Assembly: GCF_011074885.1 (NCBI RefSeq)
Contig: NC_054689.1
Location: forward strand, 2,666,001-2,730,000
DNA: 64,000 nucleotides
Reading direction: 5' to 3'
Origin: Brettanomyces bruxellensis
Taxonomy: Eukaryota > Ascomycota > Pichiomycetes > Pichiales > Pichiaceae
Positions within the stretch are counted from its first letter, which is position 1, and each line of letters begins with the position of its first letter. The notes under the pieces are model-generated. The model worked only from the letters and a program-made list of their open reading frames with translations. It did no database searches and was not told where the DNA came from. A program made the position numbers and the translations under genes. This document shows positions 49,973 to 59,407 of this stretch, piece by piece.

Positions 49973-52429
49973 TTAATTCTGCGCTTTCGCCGAGCGAGCA
50001 CCGATCAGCGCATCCATGTTCGCCTTCAAGGCGGTGGAGAGCTTAGCGCACATTTCGTCGCTGACGAGACTGTAGTCAATCTCCAGCGTGTGGATGCGCG
50101 ACTTGCGCACAGCGCTGTAGAGCGCGCCCACGGCCTTTTCGGTCATTCCGCTGTCATTCCCAAGGAGGGAGACGTGCGCAAGCCTGGCGCACTGCGCAAA
50201 CACGGGCGCCAGCTCGATGATCAGGTCCTCTGTCAGATTATTGAACTCCAAATGTAGTCTGTTGAGCGATTTGAGCTTTGGCAAGAACTGCGCTAGCGCC
50301 GGCACGATATCGGGGAACATCTGCGGGTTGCGCCCCAAGTCCACAAACTGTAGTTTTTTCAACCCGCTTAGCGCACACAAGTATTTCTCCGCCTCCCCTG
50401 CGCTAATGTGGATGTTGCTAGATGCCAACATCCTCAATTTGCCCAGGCGCTGCGCTCTTTCCTTCAATTCCACAGCCAGGACCTGCGCAGGGCCATTAGA
50501 CAAATCATTTGAAGCTATATCGATGCCTGCGCAGGTGGAAAAATCAGATGAAACCCACTCCATTAGACACGTCATCTTGCGCATATTCAGCTCCATATCT
50601 GCAACGCCTAGGCGCTGAGTGCGGAGACTGACCGCTGAGCGCAGGAGCTCCTCAAACTGCGGATCCGTCAGCTTGCAGCCATTTATCACTAGCTCCTCAA
50701 TGCCGCCGCGCCTGCGCAAGCACTCGGTAAACAAGCTCCAGTCCATAGACGAGCGGCTGTACCTGCGCAGCACCTCTGCGCTCTCTGTATTCGCAGCGCC
50801 AGCGCTGGCACTCGAACCCGCACCTGCGCTCGCACCCGCACCCGCCTCCAGCAAGCGCGACGGAATCCGGTGCTGCGAGATATCAAGCTTGCGCAGCGCA
50901 CCATTCACAGTCAAAAACTTGCAGAGATACTTCCAGCCGGCCGCATCAATCGCAACATTGCGCAAGGAGAGCTTTTCAAGCGCCTGCGCGCGCGCAAGGC
51001 TCACAAGTACAGACTCCAACATCTTTGTCGTTAGAATCACATTGTCAAAAACTACATTCTGCACTGGCGCAATTGCCAAAAAGTCCGAAAACGAAAGAAG
51101 GTCGATCGGCGTTGGCCGAGGATTGAGCATCTTCAACACTTTAAGCGGCTTTGTTTTGCCCTTCAACTGCCTTAAAGTTACCGGAATAGGCAGTATTTCG
51201 CGCAAGTGGCAGCAGCGCGCATAGAGGTTTTCCAAAGACGGCGCTGTGCCGTCGGGATCTCTTAGTTTTCCGGCGGCTTTCTCCTCCGCACCGTCTTCTA
51301 CAACCGTGAAGTAGTCCACGTGGTGGTGTAAGGGTGTGTCGATACCCAAAGTGTCCGAGTCGAAAGGACTTTCAGGTTCGTCTGCGCGCCGGAAGCCGTC
51401 TGCGCGGGCCGCAGGCAGCGCAAGCGCCGCGCCGTTTTCTGCCACTGATGAGGATGCGTCTCTGCGCATTAGGATTCCCTTTTTCCCGTCCATGCGCTGC
51501 TTCCTGTACTTTGCAACTTCCTTGGCGAGCCGTAGCGCCGTCTGGTGCGCCTGCGCTGCGTGCTTCTTGGCCTCCATCTCTGCGATGCGCCGGCGCTCGC
51601 GCGCCACTTTCAACTGCTGCTGTGCGCTGGCGCCTGCAGGCGCACCCTTCGTAGCGCTGGTGCTGGCGGTATCTCCTGCGCCCGCACCCGTACCCGCACC
51701 CCCTGCGCCCATCGAAATCCCCTCCGATATCCGCAACGGCACTCCCGCAATATCTTCTGGTGTAAGGACGCGCCCCTTCTTCGGGTGCCGCGACGGAATT
51801 TGCTGTTGTGGCTCATCCGGAAGCTCCTGAATTGCAAATGTCACTCTTTTAAAAGGCACAAGCCTCAGTGTCTTGTCTGCCATATCCATATCCTCCTCAC
51901 AAGAGATCGCCTTCGACTCAATCGAGCCCTCATTGGCCGACATCGCCTCGGCTTCCAGCGATTCGGCCGAGTCACGTGACCTGCGCCTCAACCTCGACGA
52001 AAGTGAGCTTAGAAACGATCTGGTTGATTTTCTGCTGCTGCGTGAGGAATCAGACGACACGCTGGAGCTGCGAACGTGTGTCTTTGGTGTTTTTTTGTCT
52101 GTTTTGCGCAACGAGGGTCTTCTGGGTCGGCTTTTTTTTGCTAAATTAGCTTCTGGGGGAGGTATTAAGCCACCGGATGAGCCCGAGGAGGCCGAAAATG
52201 TGCCGGACGGCCGCCTGTCCGCTACCACTGAGGTTGTGTGGGACCTGGTGCGTCTAATTGTGTCCTCCAGAGCCGCCTCTGAAGCCGAATTGACTTTTTT
52301 CGCCTTTTTCCGGAGTTTTTTCAGCTCTCGGCACCTGTGTATCCAGTCAATGTCGCTGTTTGACACGCCTAGATCATCCATCAGATCTCCGTGTGCATCT
52401 GGAAGCGTCTGCACCTCTGTTTCGGTCAT
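49973..52429 (-). CDS. LRR (RNI-like) protein with a PP1-docking RVxF motif
   Basis: 818 residues from the ATG at 52427-52429. The frame reaches further upstream but only to a TTG. The N-terminal 190 residues are Ser/Arg-rich with basic phosphosite-like runs. KRVTFAI at residues 194-200 fits the RVxF protein-phosphatase-1 docking motif. An Ala/Gly-rich coiled region (about 235-330, with QQQLKVARERRRIAEMEAKKHAAQ) follows. The C-terminal half has about ten ribonuclease-inhibitor-type leucine-rich repeats (LEKLSLRNVAID, LRKLDIS, IEELVINGCKL, LQFVDLGRN, LNRLHLEFNNL). This layout resembles human PPP1R37, an LRR PP1 regulator. The coding DNA is unusually rich in GCGC and TGCGCA. Confidence 0.7.
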   Translation of the reverse strand: MTETEVQTLPDAHGDLMDDLGVSNSDIDWIHRCRELKKLRKKAKKVNSASEAALEDTIRRTRSHTTSVVADRRPSGTFSASSGSSGGLIPPPEANLAKKSRPRRPSLRKTDKKTPKTHVRSSSVSSDSSRSSRKSTRSFLSSLSSRLRRRSRDSAESLEAEAMSANEGSIESKAISCEEDMDMADKTLRLVPFKRVTFAIQELPDEPQQQIPSRHPKKGRVLTPEDIAGVPLRISEGISMGAGGAGTGAGAGDTASTSATKGAPAGASAQQQLKVARERRRIAEMEAKKHAAQAHQTALRLAKEVAKYRKQRMDGKKGILMRRDASSSVAENGAALALPAARADGFRRADEPESPFDSDTLGIDTPLHHHVDYFTVVEDGAEEKAAGKLRDPDGTAPSLENLYARCCHLREILPIPVTLRQLKGKTKPLKVLKMLNPRPTPIDLLSFSDFLAIAPVQNVVFDNVILTTKMLESVLVSLARAQALEKLSLRNVAIDAAGWKYLCKFLTVNGALRKLDISQHRIPSRLLEAGAGASAGAGSSASAGAANTESAEVLRRYSRSSMDWSLFTECLRRRGGIEELVINGCKLTDPQFEELLRSAVSLRTQRLGVADMELNMRKMTCLMEWVSSDFSTCAGIDIASNDLSNGPAQVLAVELKERAQRLGKLRMLASSNIHISAGEAEKYLCALSGLKKLQFVDLGRNPQMFPDIVPALAQFLPKLKSLNRLHLEFNNLTEDLIIELAPVFAQCARLAHVSLLGNDSGMTEKAVGALYSAVRKSRIHTLEIDYSLVSDEMCAKLSTALKANMDALIGARSAKAQN

Positions 52430-53808
52430 TTTTTGGTGTGTTATTTGACGATTTGTATGTATTTTGATTGAAAGTTGCACCGCAACCTGCGAAAAAGGGC
52501 GCTGTGCTATGTCGGTATGCTTGCTTTGCGTGCCCCTGTTTGTCCTGATGCCCAATTGTGCGCGCAAGTCGGCTGTTTGCTGCTTATAGTGCCTGGATGT
52601 GGATCCTGATAGATTCTTTGCTATTGCAGTAACTTCCAATATTTGTTTGCTTATTCGACACCAACTGCTTGGTACAGCCTCTATAAACTTTGGTGGACCT
52701 CTTATCGGTGACTTTAAGCAGTATGGATGAAATGCTCTGCGAAATTGTGTCGGAAAGCAGAGCTCGAATGTAAAAATGTTACTTGCGAAACCTGTACTCT
52801 CTTCCTGTAAGGAGAAAAAAAAAGCTCACAATCGCCCCTACTCAAAGCAATGTGGGATTGATGGGCTTTGTCAAGCTGGCGTGCAGTTTAGCTGCTAATC
52901 AATGCAAGAATTGGATGGTGATGAAACGAAAATAGGGCTGGAAAAAAGCCAGATAGTGCGGTAGATACGAGAAAAAGCAAAATATGCGGGTCGTCTCCTC
53001 TATATATAGCAGGCCCCAAGAATTTCAGTATGATGCATAATAGAGCCCTCTTTCATCTCTTCATTTGAAGGATTCAATTTTTGGGGTCTTCCCCATTGTT
53101 GCTTGTTTATTTTTTCCCCCTCCGCATTGTTGTCAATTTTTTTTGTGTGCGGAAGTAGAGGGAAGGAAAGTTGGGATTAGAGGGGCAAACGCGGGGCAGG
53201 ATATTTTCAATTTTTGCGACCCATCTTTTAATCCAGCAGCTTGCGCAGGGGCCGTAGCGCCCGTGGCATTCGTGCGGGCCGCGCATAACCTGCGGGCGCA
53301 TTTCGAGCGCCGCCATGCGCATTCCTAGTTTTCATCTTGCTAGTTGTGCGTTCTTTTTAGACAAGTGTGTGTCCTGCAAGAATGCTGCTCGGAATTACTG
53401 CCTGTCGCCGTGATTCAAACCCGAGGGCAAATCTGGCACCGTAAATACGACCAAGCGCCGCACTCCGATTAACCCCGTGCGGGGCGCCGGTGGATGCGCG
53501 GCGGCCGCGACCGCATACCCCTCGGCGCTCTAAAACAGTTAAAAAATTTGTTCAAATAAAATAACAAAATATTGATTCCCATTTTTCTCTTATTTTCGAA
53601 CCCTCCAACTCCGAGCGAGAAATAACCCGCACACAAAATTGAACACTACTGGGCCGACCGACGCGTCGATCGTTTTTTTTCTCACCCAACCAGTCCCTAC
53701 CTAAAATACAAGTCTACACTACACCAGCACTAAATGAAACCAGTATCAATTGAAATAAAGATTCGCACCTAAAAAAAAAGCAGAAACCTAGGCAGCACAG
53801 CCCGCCTC
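52430..53808. other. Intergenic region LRR gene-RPL5 with GC-rich patches
   Basis: 1.38 kb: the LRR-gene promoter and the RPL5 3' flank. Most is AT-rich, but about 53235-53325 and 53400-53530 are strongly GC-rich with many GCGC words and a CCCCG-TG-CGGGG hairpin (53473-53484). I could not match these to a known RNA. Confidence 0.55.
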
Positions 53809-54704
53809 TTAGTTCTTGGCGGCCTCGGCCTTGAGCTCCTCGAGCTTCTTGGCAACACGTGCCTTTCTCTCCTCCTTGGACAATTTCTTCTTTCTGTACT
53901 TCTTGGAGTTTTCGGCATACTGTTCCTTGGAGAACTTTCTGTCGGCAGGCTTGAAAGATGGGTCCTCCCTGATTGCGGCATGTGCATCGGTGTACAGGTC
54001 CTCAATGGAGTCGGCCTCGATACCCTCGGAGATGTAGTTCTTGAACAACAAGTTGTACTCTCCTCATCATCATCAACCAAATCCTCCATGTACTCGGAGA
54101 TGTAGTTTCCGAAGATGTAGGATCTCAGCAACTCGTCGTCCAACTCTTCAACCTCCATATCCCAACCTGGGAATCTGGATGGCGAGTGTGGAATGTAGAG
54201 TCCTCCATCAGAGGCACCCTTCAAGCATCCAAACACCTTTGCACCAGTTGACGTTCTCTGCAAACCAACATCGAGGAAAACCTTGAAAGGTCTTGGGCCG
54301 TCCTCCACAGCCTCGGTGAGCTCGTACTCACCGTTGGCCTCTTCAACACCCTCGTATGTCTTGTCCAAGCCGAGCTTCTGGAGTGCTCTTCTTGCAATAA
54401 GCAAACCAGTGGCATAAGCAGCAGGCCAGTTAGTCAAACCATGCTTGATTCCATATCTTGGAAGTTCGTGCGAGTATGCGGCAGTGAAGACGATATCTCC
54501 CTTAAGGGTGGACGAGATGATCTGGCAGATGATGTCTTTGTTGGTGAATCTGACCACAAGTCTGTACTTTGGGGTGTTGTACTTGGCCTTGTTTTGGGTC
54601 ACCAATCTCTTTCTGGCGTAGTAGTCGGTTTTTCCCTCTCTTCTTCTTCTGAAGGGGGTCTGGTATCTGGACAAGTATGTGCTCTTGTGTGTGATGAATG
54701 CCAT
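53809..54704 (-). CDS. RPL5: 60S ribosomal protein L5 (uL18), frame broken once
   Basis: Starts at the ATG 54702-54704 and stops at 53809-53811. The first 216 residues (THKSTYLSRYQTPFRRRREGKTDYYAR, YNTPKYRLVVRFTNKDI, YSHELPRYGIKHGLTNWPAAYATGLLIARR) are typical L5. It binds 5S rRNA and L11 in the large subunit. After VDDDEE the conserved sequence continues in another frame (LLFKNYISEGIEADSIEDLYTDAHAAIRED...AKKLEELKAEAAKN). The break lies near 54057-54062 and is explained by one missing base. Because the protein is essential and the flanks are perfect, an assembly or sequencing error is most likely. Without the break the length would be about 298 residues, as in yeast. Confidence 0.93.
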
Positions 54705-54924
54705 TTTGTACTGTTTGAGGATAGCTTTTGGACTGGGGGGTGACTTTTGTAGAAGAGATGGGTTGGCAAGTGGTGCTTAGTATGGAAAATATTTTGATGC
54801 TGTTCTATATTCTCAGCGAAAAAAATTTTTCGTGAAAAATGTGAAAAGAATCAGTAAGGGTAGAAAAAAAATGGGGTTACCCGGACGAGGAAATATGACT
54901 ACTTTTTTTGGACTGTGAAAGACT

Positions 54925-55300
54925 ATCGACCATACTACTGTATTTTTGTTTATATAGCCTGTCTAGGTTGTCCTATTATGATTATAGACTAATGAATATA
55001 CTGTGTGTTTGATTATATAGACTACCGATCGTATAAGTTAACTAAAATGTTACAGTTGCCGTATTTCGACTATATCGATTATTGGCTATCTACCACATTC
55101 GATCAGCTTGTAGAATATTTTCGATTATATAAGTTGCCTTATTTTAACTACAGACTAACGACTATCGGCTACTCTATTTTTGATTATAAGGACTATCGAC
55201 CATTTTCGACCATATTGTTTATCTAGATTACTTTCGACAATATCGACCATTTCGATTGTATAGACTACCTTCTACCATATAGACTACTTTCGACTGTATC
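54925..55300. repeat. Degenerate GACTATCGACCA-like repeats
   Basis: Words such as ACTATCGACCAT, TTCGACTATATCGA, TATAGACTACC and TTCGACAATATCGACC recur about every 15-25 bp. It looks like an old, diverged minisatellite. Confidence 0.6.
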
Positions 55301-55304
55301 GACC

Positions 55305-55378
55305 ACTTTTCCTTCTCTTCTCTTCCCTTCTCTTTTCTTTTTTTCTTTTTCCTCTTTTCTTTTTTCTCCTTTTTTCTT
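55305..55378. repeat. Pyrimidine tract
   Basis: A 74-bp run of C and T only or nearly so on the plus strand, just past the 3' end of SMC5 (as read on the minus strand). Confidence 0.85.
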
Positions 55379-55441
55379 GAAGTGCGCAGGGATGTAGCGC
55401 GGGAGCGCCCATTCTGCATAGCCACATTCAATCAATGTGGC

Positions 55442-58400
55442 TCAGTCAGAGCCCACAAACTTGCACAGCTCGCCCATCTCCAAGAACTGGGGCTTATCCT
55501 CGCAAGGAGGAAGCCACATACCCGCGAAGATGCAGTGGATTTCCATGTCCTCCGTATAGAACAAGTCCGTGAGGAGCTTTGGCGTGATAAGGAAGTACTG
55601 GGAAGCCCCAACGACAGAAGTGGCCTTGCGCACGATCATCTCGTGCACGCGGCGCTCGTTGTGCGAGTCCATACCCTGGTTTATCTCGTCGACTATGCGG
55701 AAAGGTGTGTTGGTAAGGCCCTGCAAGGAATTGAGGAACACGGCCGTGGTGACCGACTTCTCGCCGCCGGACTGCTGGGCCGCATTTAGCTGTACCATCT
55801 CCTCAGAGTCCCTGAAACTCACCAGGATGCGGAGCTTCCACTCAGCGTAGTTCTCTGACTCGCAATCGAGCCTCACATCGCCGGCGCTGGCCACTTCGGC
55901 CATGCTGGCGCCGAAATCCGCGCCGATCCGCTTCACCAACTGGTCCAACTGCGGCTTCCACACGCGCACGACCTCGTCCATGGCCTGCTGCACCTGGCGC
56001 AACGAGTCCTGCAGCTGCGGCACCTGCTGCTCGAGCTGCGCAATCGTGCGCTCGTTCTGCTCGAGCATCTCGATTGAGAAGCTGGCACCACCTGTGCCGC
56101 TGCGCTGGAGCCGCATTGCGGACTTCACTCTGTTTTCCTCTGCAGCAACGCCCTCGGGCGACAACAATGAGCGCTGCTTGAGCTGCTCGATAGTCTCGCG
56201 CACCTGTGCACGCTTCTCTGCGCTGTAGCACTCCACCTCGCGCCGGTACTTCTCGAGCGCCGCCTGGTACTCCACCTTCACCGCCACAAACTTCTCCTTC
56301 GCCGCCTGCTTCTGCTGCGCAAGCTCCTGCCTGCGCACCTCCGCCGAGTCCATGAACCCGCTTAAAATTGTGCGCCTGTTCTCCTCTTCTAGCCGCTGCA
56401 AGTTCACCTGCGCCGCGCGCTCCCCCTGCGCGCACATCTTGCCGATTACCGGCTCGATCTCCGCAAGCATGTCCATCTGCCGCTCCCGCTTCGCGCGCAG
56501 CTGCGCCAACAACCGGCGCATCTCGCTCTGCTCTGTGCTACCACTCCCTGCCCTTGCATCCGCCTCCCGCCGCTTCATCTTGCGCAGCGCCCGCTTCTCC
56601 ACCTCCAGCTCGTCACGCAACGTCGAAATCCTCGTCTCGCACTTCACCAGCGCCTCCTGCTGGTTGCGCTGGTGGCTCATCTTGGCGCGAATCTCGTGAA
56701 GAATCCCGCTTGTCTTCTCCAACGCGCCCGCCTCCTGCGCAGCCTTCGCGTCCGCCGCCTCCTGCGCATCCGCTTGCTTTTCCGCCTGCGCATCCAACTC
56801 CGCTATGCGCGCCGCCACCTGCCGCCGCTGTTCCTCCGATATTCCACGCCCAAAGATCGCAGACCGCTGCGGAATCGTCCGGATCACAGTGCTCAGCTGG
56901 CGCCGGCCAAAGGACGAGCGCATGAACTGGTAAATGGAGTCACCAATGACCACGCGCCGGAATTTGAGCTCGCCGCTCGCAATGCGACGCGTAAGCGCCT
57001 CGATCTGCTGCGCAGGCATCTCGCCAAAGCAGATCGGCGTGTTGTGGAGGTCCTCATTTTCGCAGAGCATGCGCACAACCTCTGGTGGGCCGTCGATGAA
57101 GTCCGAGACGAATCCCGCAAATCCTAGGCGCTGAAGCGCCTCAGCGCTGACGCACCCGCGCAGTTGCTGCGGATCTTGCGCACTGCGCCCGAGCGTGCGC
57201 ACACTCACCCCGCGACCAAACCGATAGTGCTCATCGTACAAGAACTTCGTGAGCTTGTCGTATTCGAAGCCGTTGGCGATCGTGAAGGCGTTCATGTTGG
57301 TGGCGCGGACGAGGCGCTCAAGCGCAGGCGCGCAGCGTGGGTCCTTGACGCGCACGCTCACGGCGGGTGGCTCGAAGCAGTTCAAGTGCAACTTTGCGCC
57401 CTCCCGGCGCACTAACTTCACGCACTCGATGACGTTCCCAAACCGCCGGCGGTCGAGTGTCAAGAGCCGGTCATTCGACCCAAGCTGCTTGCGCAACTCA
57501 TCAGCACTCTGAATACGCCGCTCGTGCCCCTTGACCAATTCGCGCACCTGCTCCCGGAGCGCCTGCACCTGCTCGCGCTGCGCCTCCGCCTGCGCCGTGT
57601 ACTTCTCGCGGTCCGCGCGCAACACCTCCATCTGCGCCGTATCTAACAAGTCGATCTTGCGCTTGGTCTGCTCGCACTGCGCAAGCTCCCGCGTCAACCC
57701 GCGCAGCTTCTGGATACGCGCCTCCATACGCGTGGAGATGTACTCCTTCTTGGACTCCAGGCGCTCAATTTCGCCGCCGATGCCGTCCAGCGCAGCCATG
57801 CGCCGCTCCGCACGCGCCTTGTATTTGTCCTGTGCGGCGGCATGCTGCTTCGAGGTCTCTAAGTGGTCCGTGGCGCTGGCCGCCATCTGCGCAATCTCAG
57901 CTCGCCACGGCCCAACCTGGCGCTCATAGCCGCGCACCGCCTCCACCGCGCTCCGATACTCCTCTTTGCTCTGTGCCTCCACTGTGCGTCGCGCCTCAAG
58001 ACGTGCATACGTGCGCACGCTGCCGAGCCGGCGCAACTCATCCTCGAGCCGGCGGAACTCGCGCAACTGCGCCGCATGCTCCTCGAGCGCCTGCTGGCGC
58101 TGGTGCAACTCCGCAAGCCTGCGCTGCGCATCCTCCGCATCCCGGCACTTCCTCTGGCGCTCACCGTAGAGCGCATCCAGCCGCTCGTGCTGTTCCAACA
58201 ACTTCCCATCCTGGTAAATGCGCTCAAGCTCCCGCAAGAGCTCCTCGGGCTTCAAACTTGCAAACTTCGCAACTCGGTCCTGCGGAAGAAACTGGCAAAG
58301 GTTCCCAAGCTCAATGTTGCTCGTTTTCAATAGCGCACGGACCGAATTCTCCGTCGCCTGCTGCCCATCGACGTACCATGTGGATTTGGCATCTCTTGAA

Positions 58401-58780
58401 AGGGTGCGCCGGATCACTACCGTCTCGTTTTGGCCCTGCGCTTTCATTTCCAACTCAATGTACCCCTGGCGCTCACCCATCTTGATAAACTGGTCCACTG
58501 TCATTGACGCCTTGCCCAAAAATTCCAACTTTCCCGCCAATGCGATGCACACGGCACACACAAAAGTGGATTTTCCAGATCCGTTCGGCCCCACGATCAA
58601 ATTCATCCTCGGACCGAAGTGAAATTCCGCCAGCGAGTACGACATGAAGTTCCTCAACTTCGCCCGAATGATGGATCCGCGCCGGAACCCGCTTACGTCC
58701 ACTTTTCTGGCTGTTCGCAGCCGTTTGGGAAGCATATCTCGAATGCTAACGAGATTTGCTTCAGTGGCAGTTCGCGACAT
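55442..58780 (-). CDS. SMC5: SMC5, SMC5/6 complex ATPase
   Basis: 1112 residues (S. cerevisiae Smc5 has 1093). The Walker A P-loop GPNGSGKS is at residues 64-71 and the Q-loop at CQFLPQDRV. Long Arg/Glu/Ala-rich coiled coils (about 190-430 and 660-950) flank a hinge (about 450-640, FGNVIECVKL, GFAGFVSDFIDGPPEVVRMLCENEDLHNTPI). The ABC signature QSGGEK is at about 1003-1008, and the Walker B/D-loop region IVDEINQGMD at about 1029-1038. With Smc6 and the Nse subunits it acts in DNA repair and replication. Its coding DNA is strikingly GC-rich, dominated by GCG and CGC codons and TGCGCA words. Confidence 0.95.
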   Translation of the reverse strand: MSRTATEANLVSIRDMLPKRLRTARKVDVSGFRRGSIIRAKLRNFMSYSLAEFHFGPRMNLIVGPNGSGKSTFVCAVCIALAGKLEFLGKASMTVDQFIKMGERQGYIELEMKAQGQNETVVIRRTLSRDAKSTWYVDGQQATENSVRALLKTSNIELGNLCQFLPQDRVAKFASLKPEELLRELERIYQDGKLLEQHERLDALYGERQRKCRDAEDAQRRLAELHQRQQALEEHAAQLREFRRLEDELRRLGSVRTYARLEARRTVEAQSKEEYRSAVEAVRGYERQVGPWRAEIAQMAASATDHLETSKQHAAAQDKYKARAERRMAALDGIGGEIERLESKKEYISTRMEARIQKLRGLTRELAQCEQTKRKIDLLDTAQMEVLRADREKYTAQAEAQREQVQALREQVRELVKGHERRIQSADELRKQLGSNDRLLTLDRRRFGNVIECVKLVRREGAKLHLNCFEPPAVSVRVKDPRCAPALERLVRATNMNAFTIANGFEYDKLTKFLYDEHYRFGRGVSVRTLGRSAQDPQQLRGCVSAEALQRLGFAGFVSDFIDGPPEVVRMLCENEDLHNTPICFGEMPAQQIEALTRRIASGELKFRRVVIGDSIYQFMRSSFGRRQLSTVIRTIPQRSAIFGRGISEEQRRQVAARIAELDAQAEKQADAQEAADAKAAQEAGALEKTSGILHEIRAKMSHQRNQQEALVKCETRISTLRDELEVEKRALRKMKRREADARAGSGSTEQSEMRRLLAQLRAKRERQMDMLAEIEPVIGKMCAQGERAAQVNLQRLEEENRRTILSGFMDSAEVRRQELAQQKQAAKEKFVAVKVEYQAALEKYRREVECYSAEKRAQVRETIEQLKQRSLLSPEGVAAEENRVKSAMRLQRSGTGGASFSIEMLEQNERTIAQLEQQVPQLQDSLRQVQQAMDEVVRVWKPQLDQLVKRIGADFGASMAEVASAGDVRLDCESENYAEWKLRILVSFRDSEEMVQLNAAQQSGGEKSVTTAVFLNSLQGLTNTPFRIVDEINQGMDSHNERRVHEMIVRKATSVVGASQYFLITPKLLTDLFYTEDMEIHCIFAGMWLPPCEDKPQFLEMGELCKFVGSD

Positions 58781-59407
58781 TTTCTGGCCCTCGTTTGTTG
58801 GATTAACGCTGTAAATTTGTCCAGTTGACTGCTTATCCTTGTAGCCCGATGCTCAAAGTCTGGTGCTGAGTCTGCGCCGTGTTTTTTGGCCCCTGTTCTG
58901 GCTCTCAAATTGGCTGTCTACCGTGTGTGGTGCGTCGAACTGTTTGGCGTTTTGGCAGAAAAATAATTTCATGAGTTTTCGCTTCGCGTCAGCTGAATTA
59001 TCTCAATTATTTGAAATATTGAAATATTTCGCAGCACTTAAAATCGTATATAGATTATTTTTCGGTCTGATTCTGAATCTGGAATATGAATTATTTGAAC
59101 TGTTTTATTTCTATTTTATTTATCTAGCACTATTTTATTTATCTAGCACTATCTCATTTATCTAGCACTATTTCATTTATCCCGCTTTCATATTCAGTTT
59201 TTGTATTCAATTTTCTTTTATCCAGCTTTCATATCCACCTTTCGTATTCACTTTTCATTTATTAACTTTCATATTCTCCTTTCATATTCAACTTTAACAT
59301 TCACCTTTAATCTTCACCTTTCATCTTCAGCTCATTCCATTTCGTTCTCGATCACATTATTTCTCTTCTTATTCTTTCCTATCTATCCTATCATTCACGT
59401 TCATACC
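58781..59407. other. Divergent promoter region SMC5/SWC3
   Basis: 627 bp between divergent genes. It holds a 19-bp minisatellite (59111-59186) and then degenerate CTTTCATATTCA-like units up to about 59340. The reading frame that continues upstream of SWC3 through this repeat is hydrophobic and judged non-coding. Confidence 0.65.
59111..59186. repeat. 19-bp minisatellite, four copies
   Basis: Units of CTATTTTATTTATCTAGCA start at 59111, 59130, 59149 and 59168. The first two are identical; the third has TC for TT and the fourth diverges at its end. It sits about 220-300 bp upstream of the SWC3 start codon. Confidence 0.92.

Larger units (their letters stand above)
54705..55441. other. RPL5 promoter region and SMC5 3' flank, degenerate repeats
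   Basis: 737 bp. From about 54925 to 55300 it contains many degenerate copies of GACTATCGACCA/GATTATATAGACTA. A 74-bp nearly pure pyrimidine tract (about 55305-55378) follows. No gene is seen. Confidence 0.6.

Noticed and set aside
53401..53470. Possible tRNA on the minus strand (GGTTTGAATC resembles a B box)
   Set aside because: The flanking bases do not form a T-stem and no acceptor or anticodon arm fits, so it is not a tRNA.
56352..58485. Plus-strand ORFs of 115-217 codons opposite SMC5
   Set aside because: GC-rich coding strand leaves antisense frames open; products are Ala/Pro/Arg/Ser-rich without family features.
59201..59407. 69-codon hydrophobic extension of SWC3
   Set aside because: It starts at TTG and is encoded by promoter minisatellites; conserved Swc3 sequence begins after the ATG at 59408.
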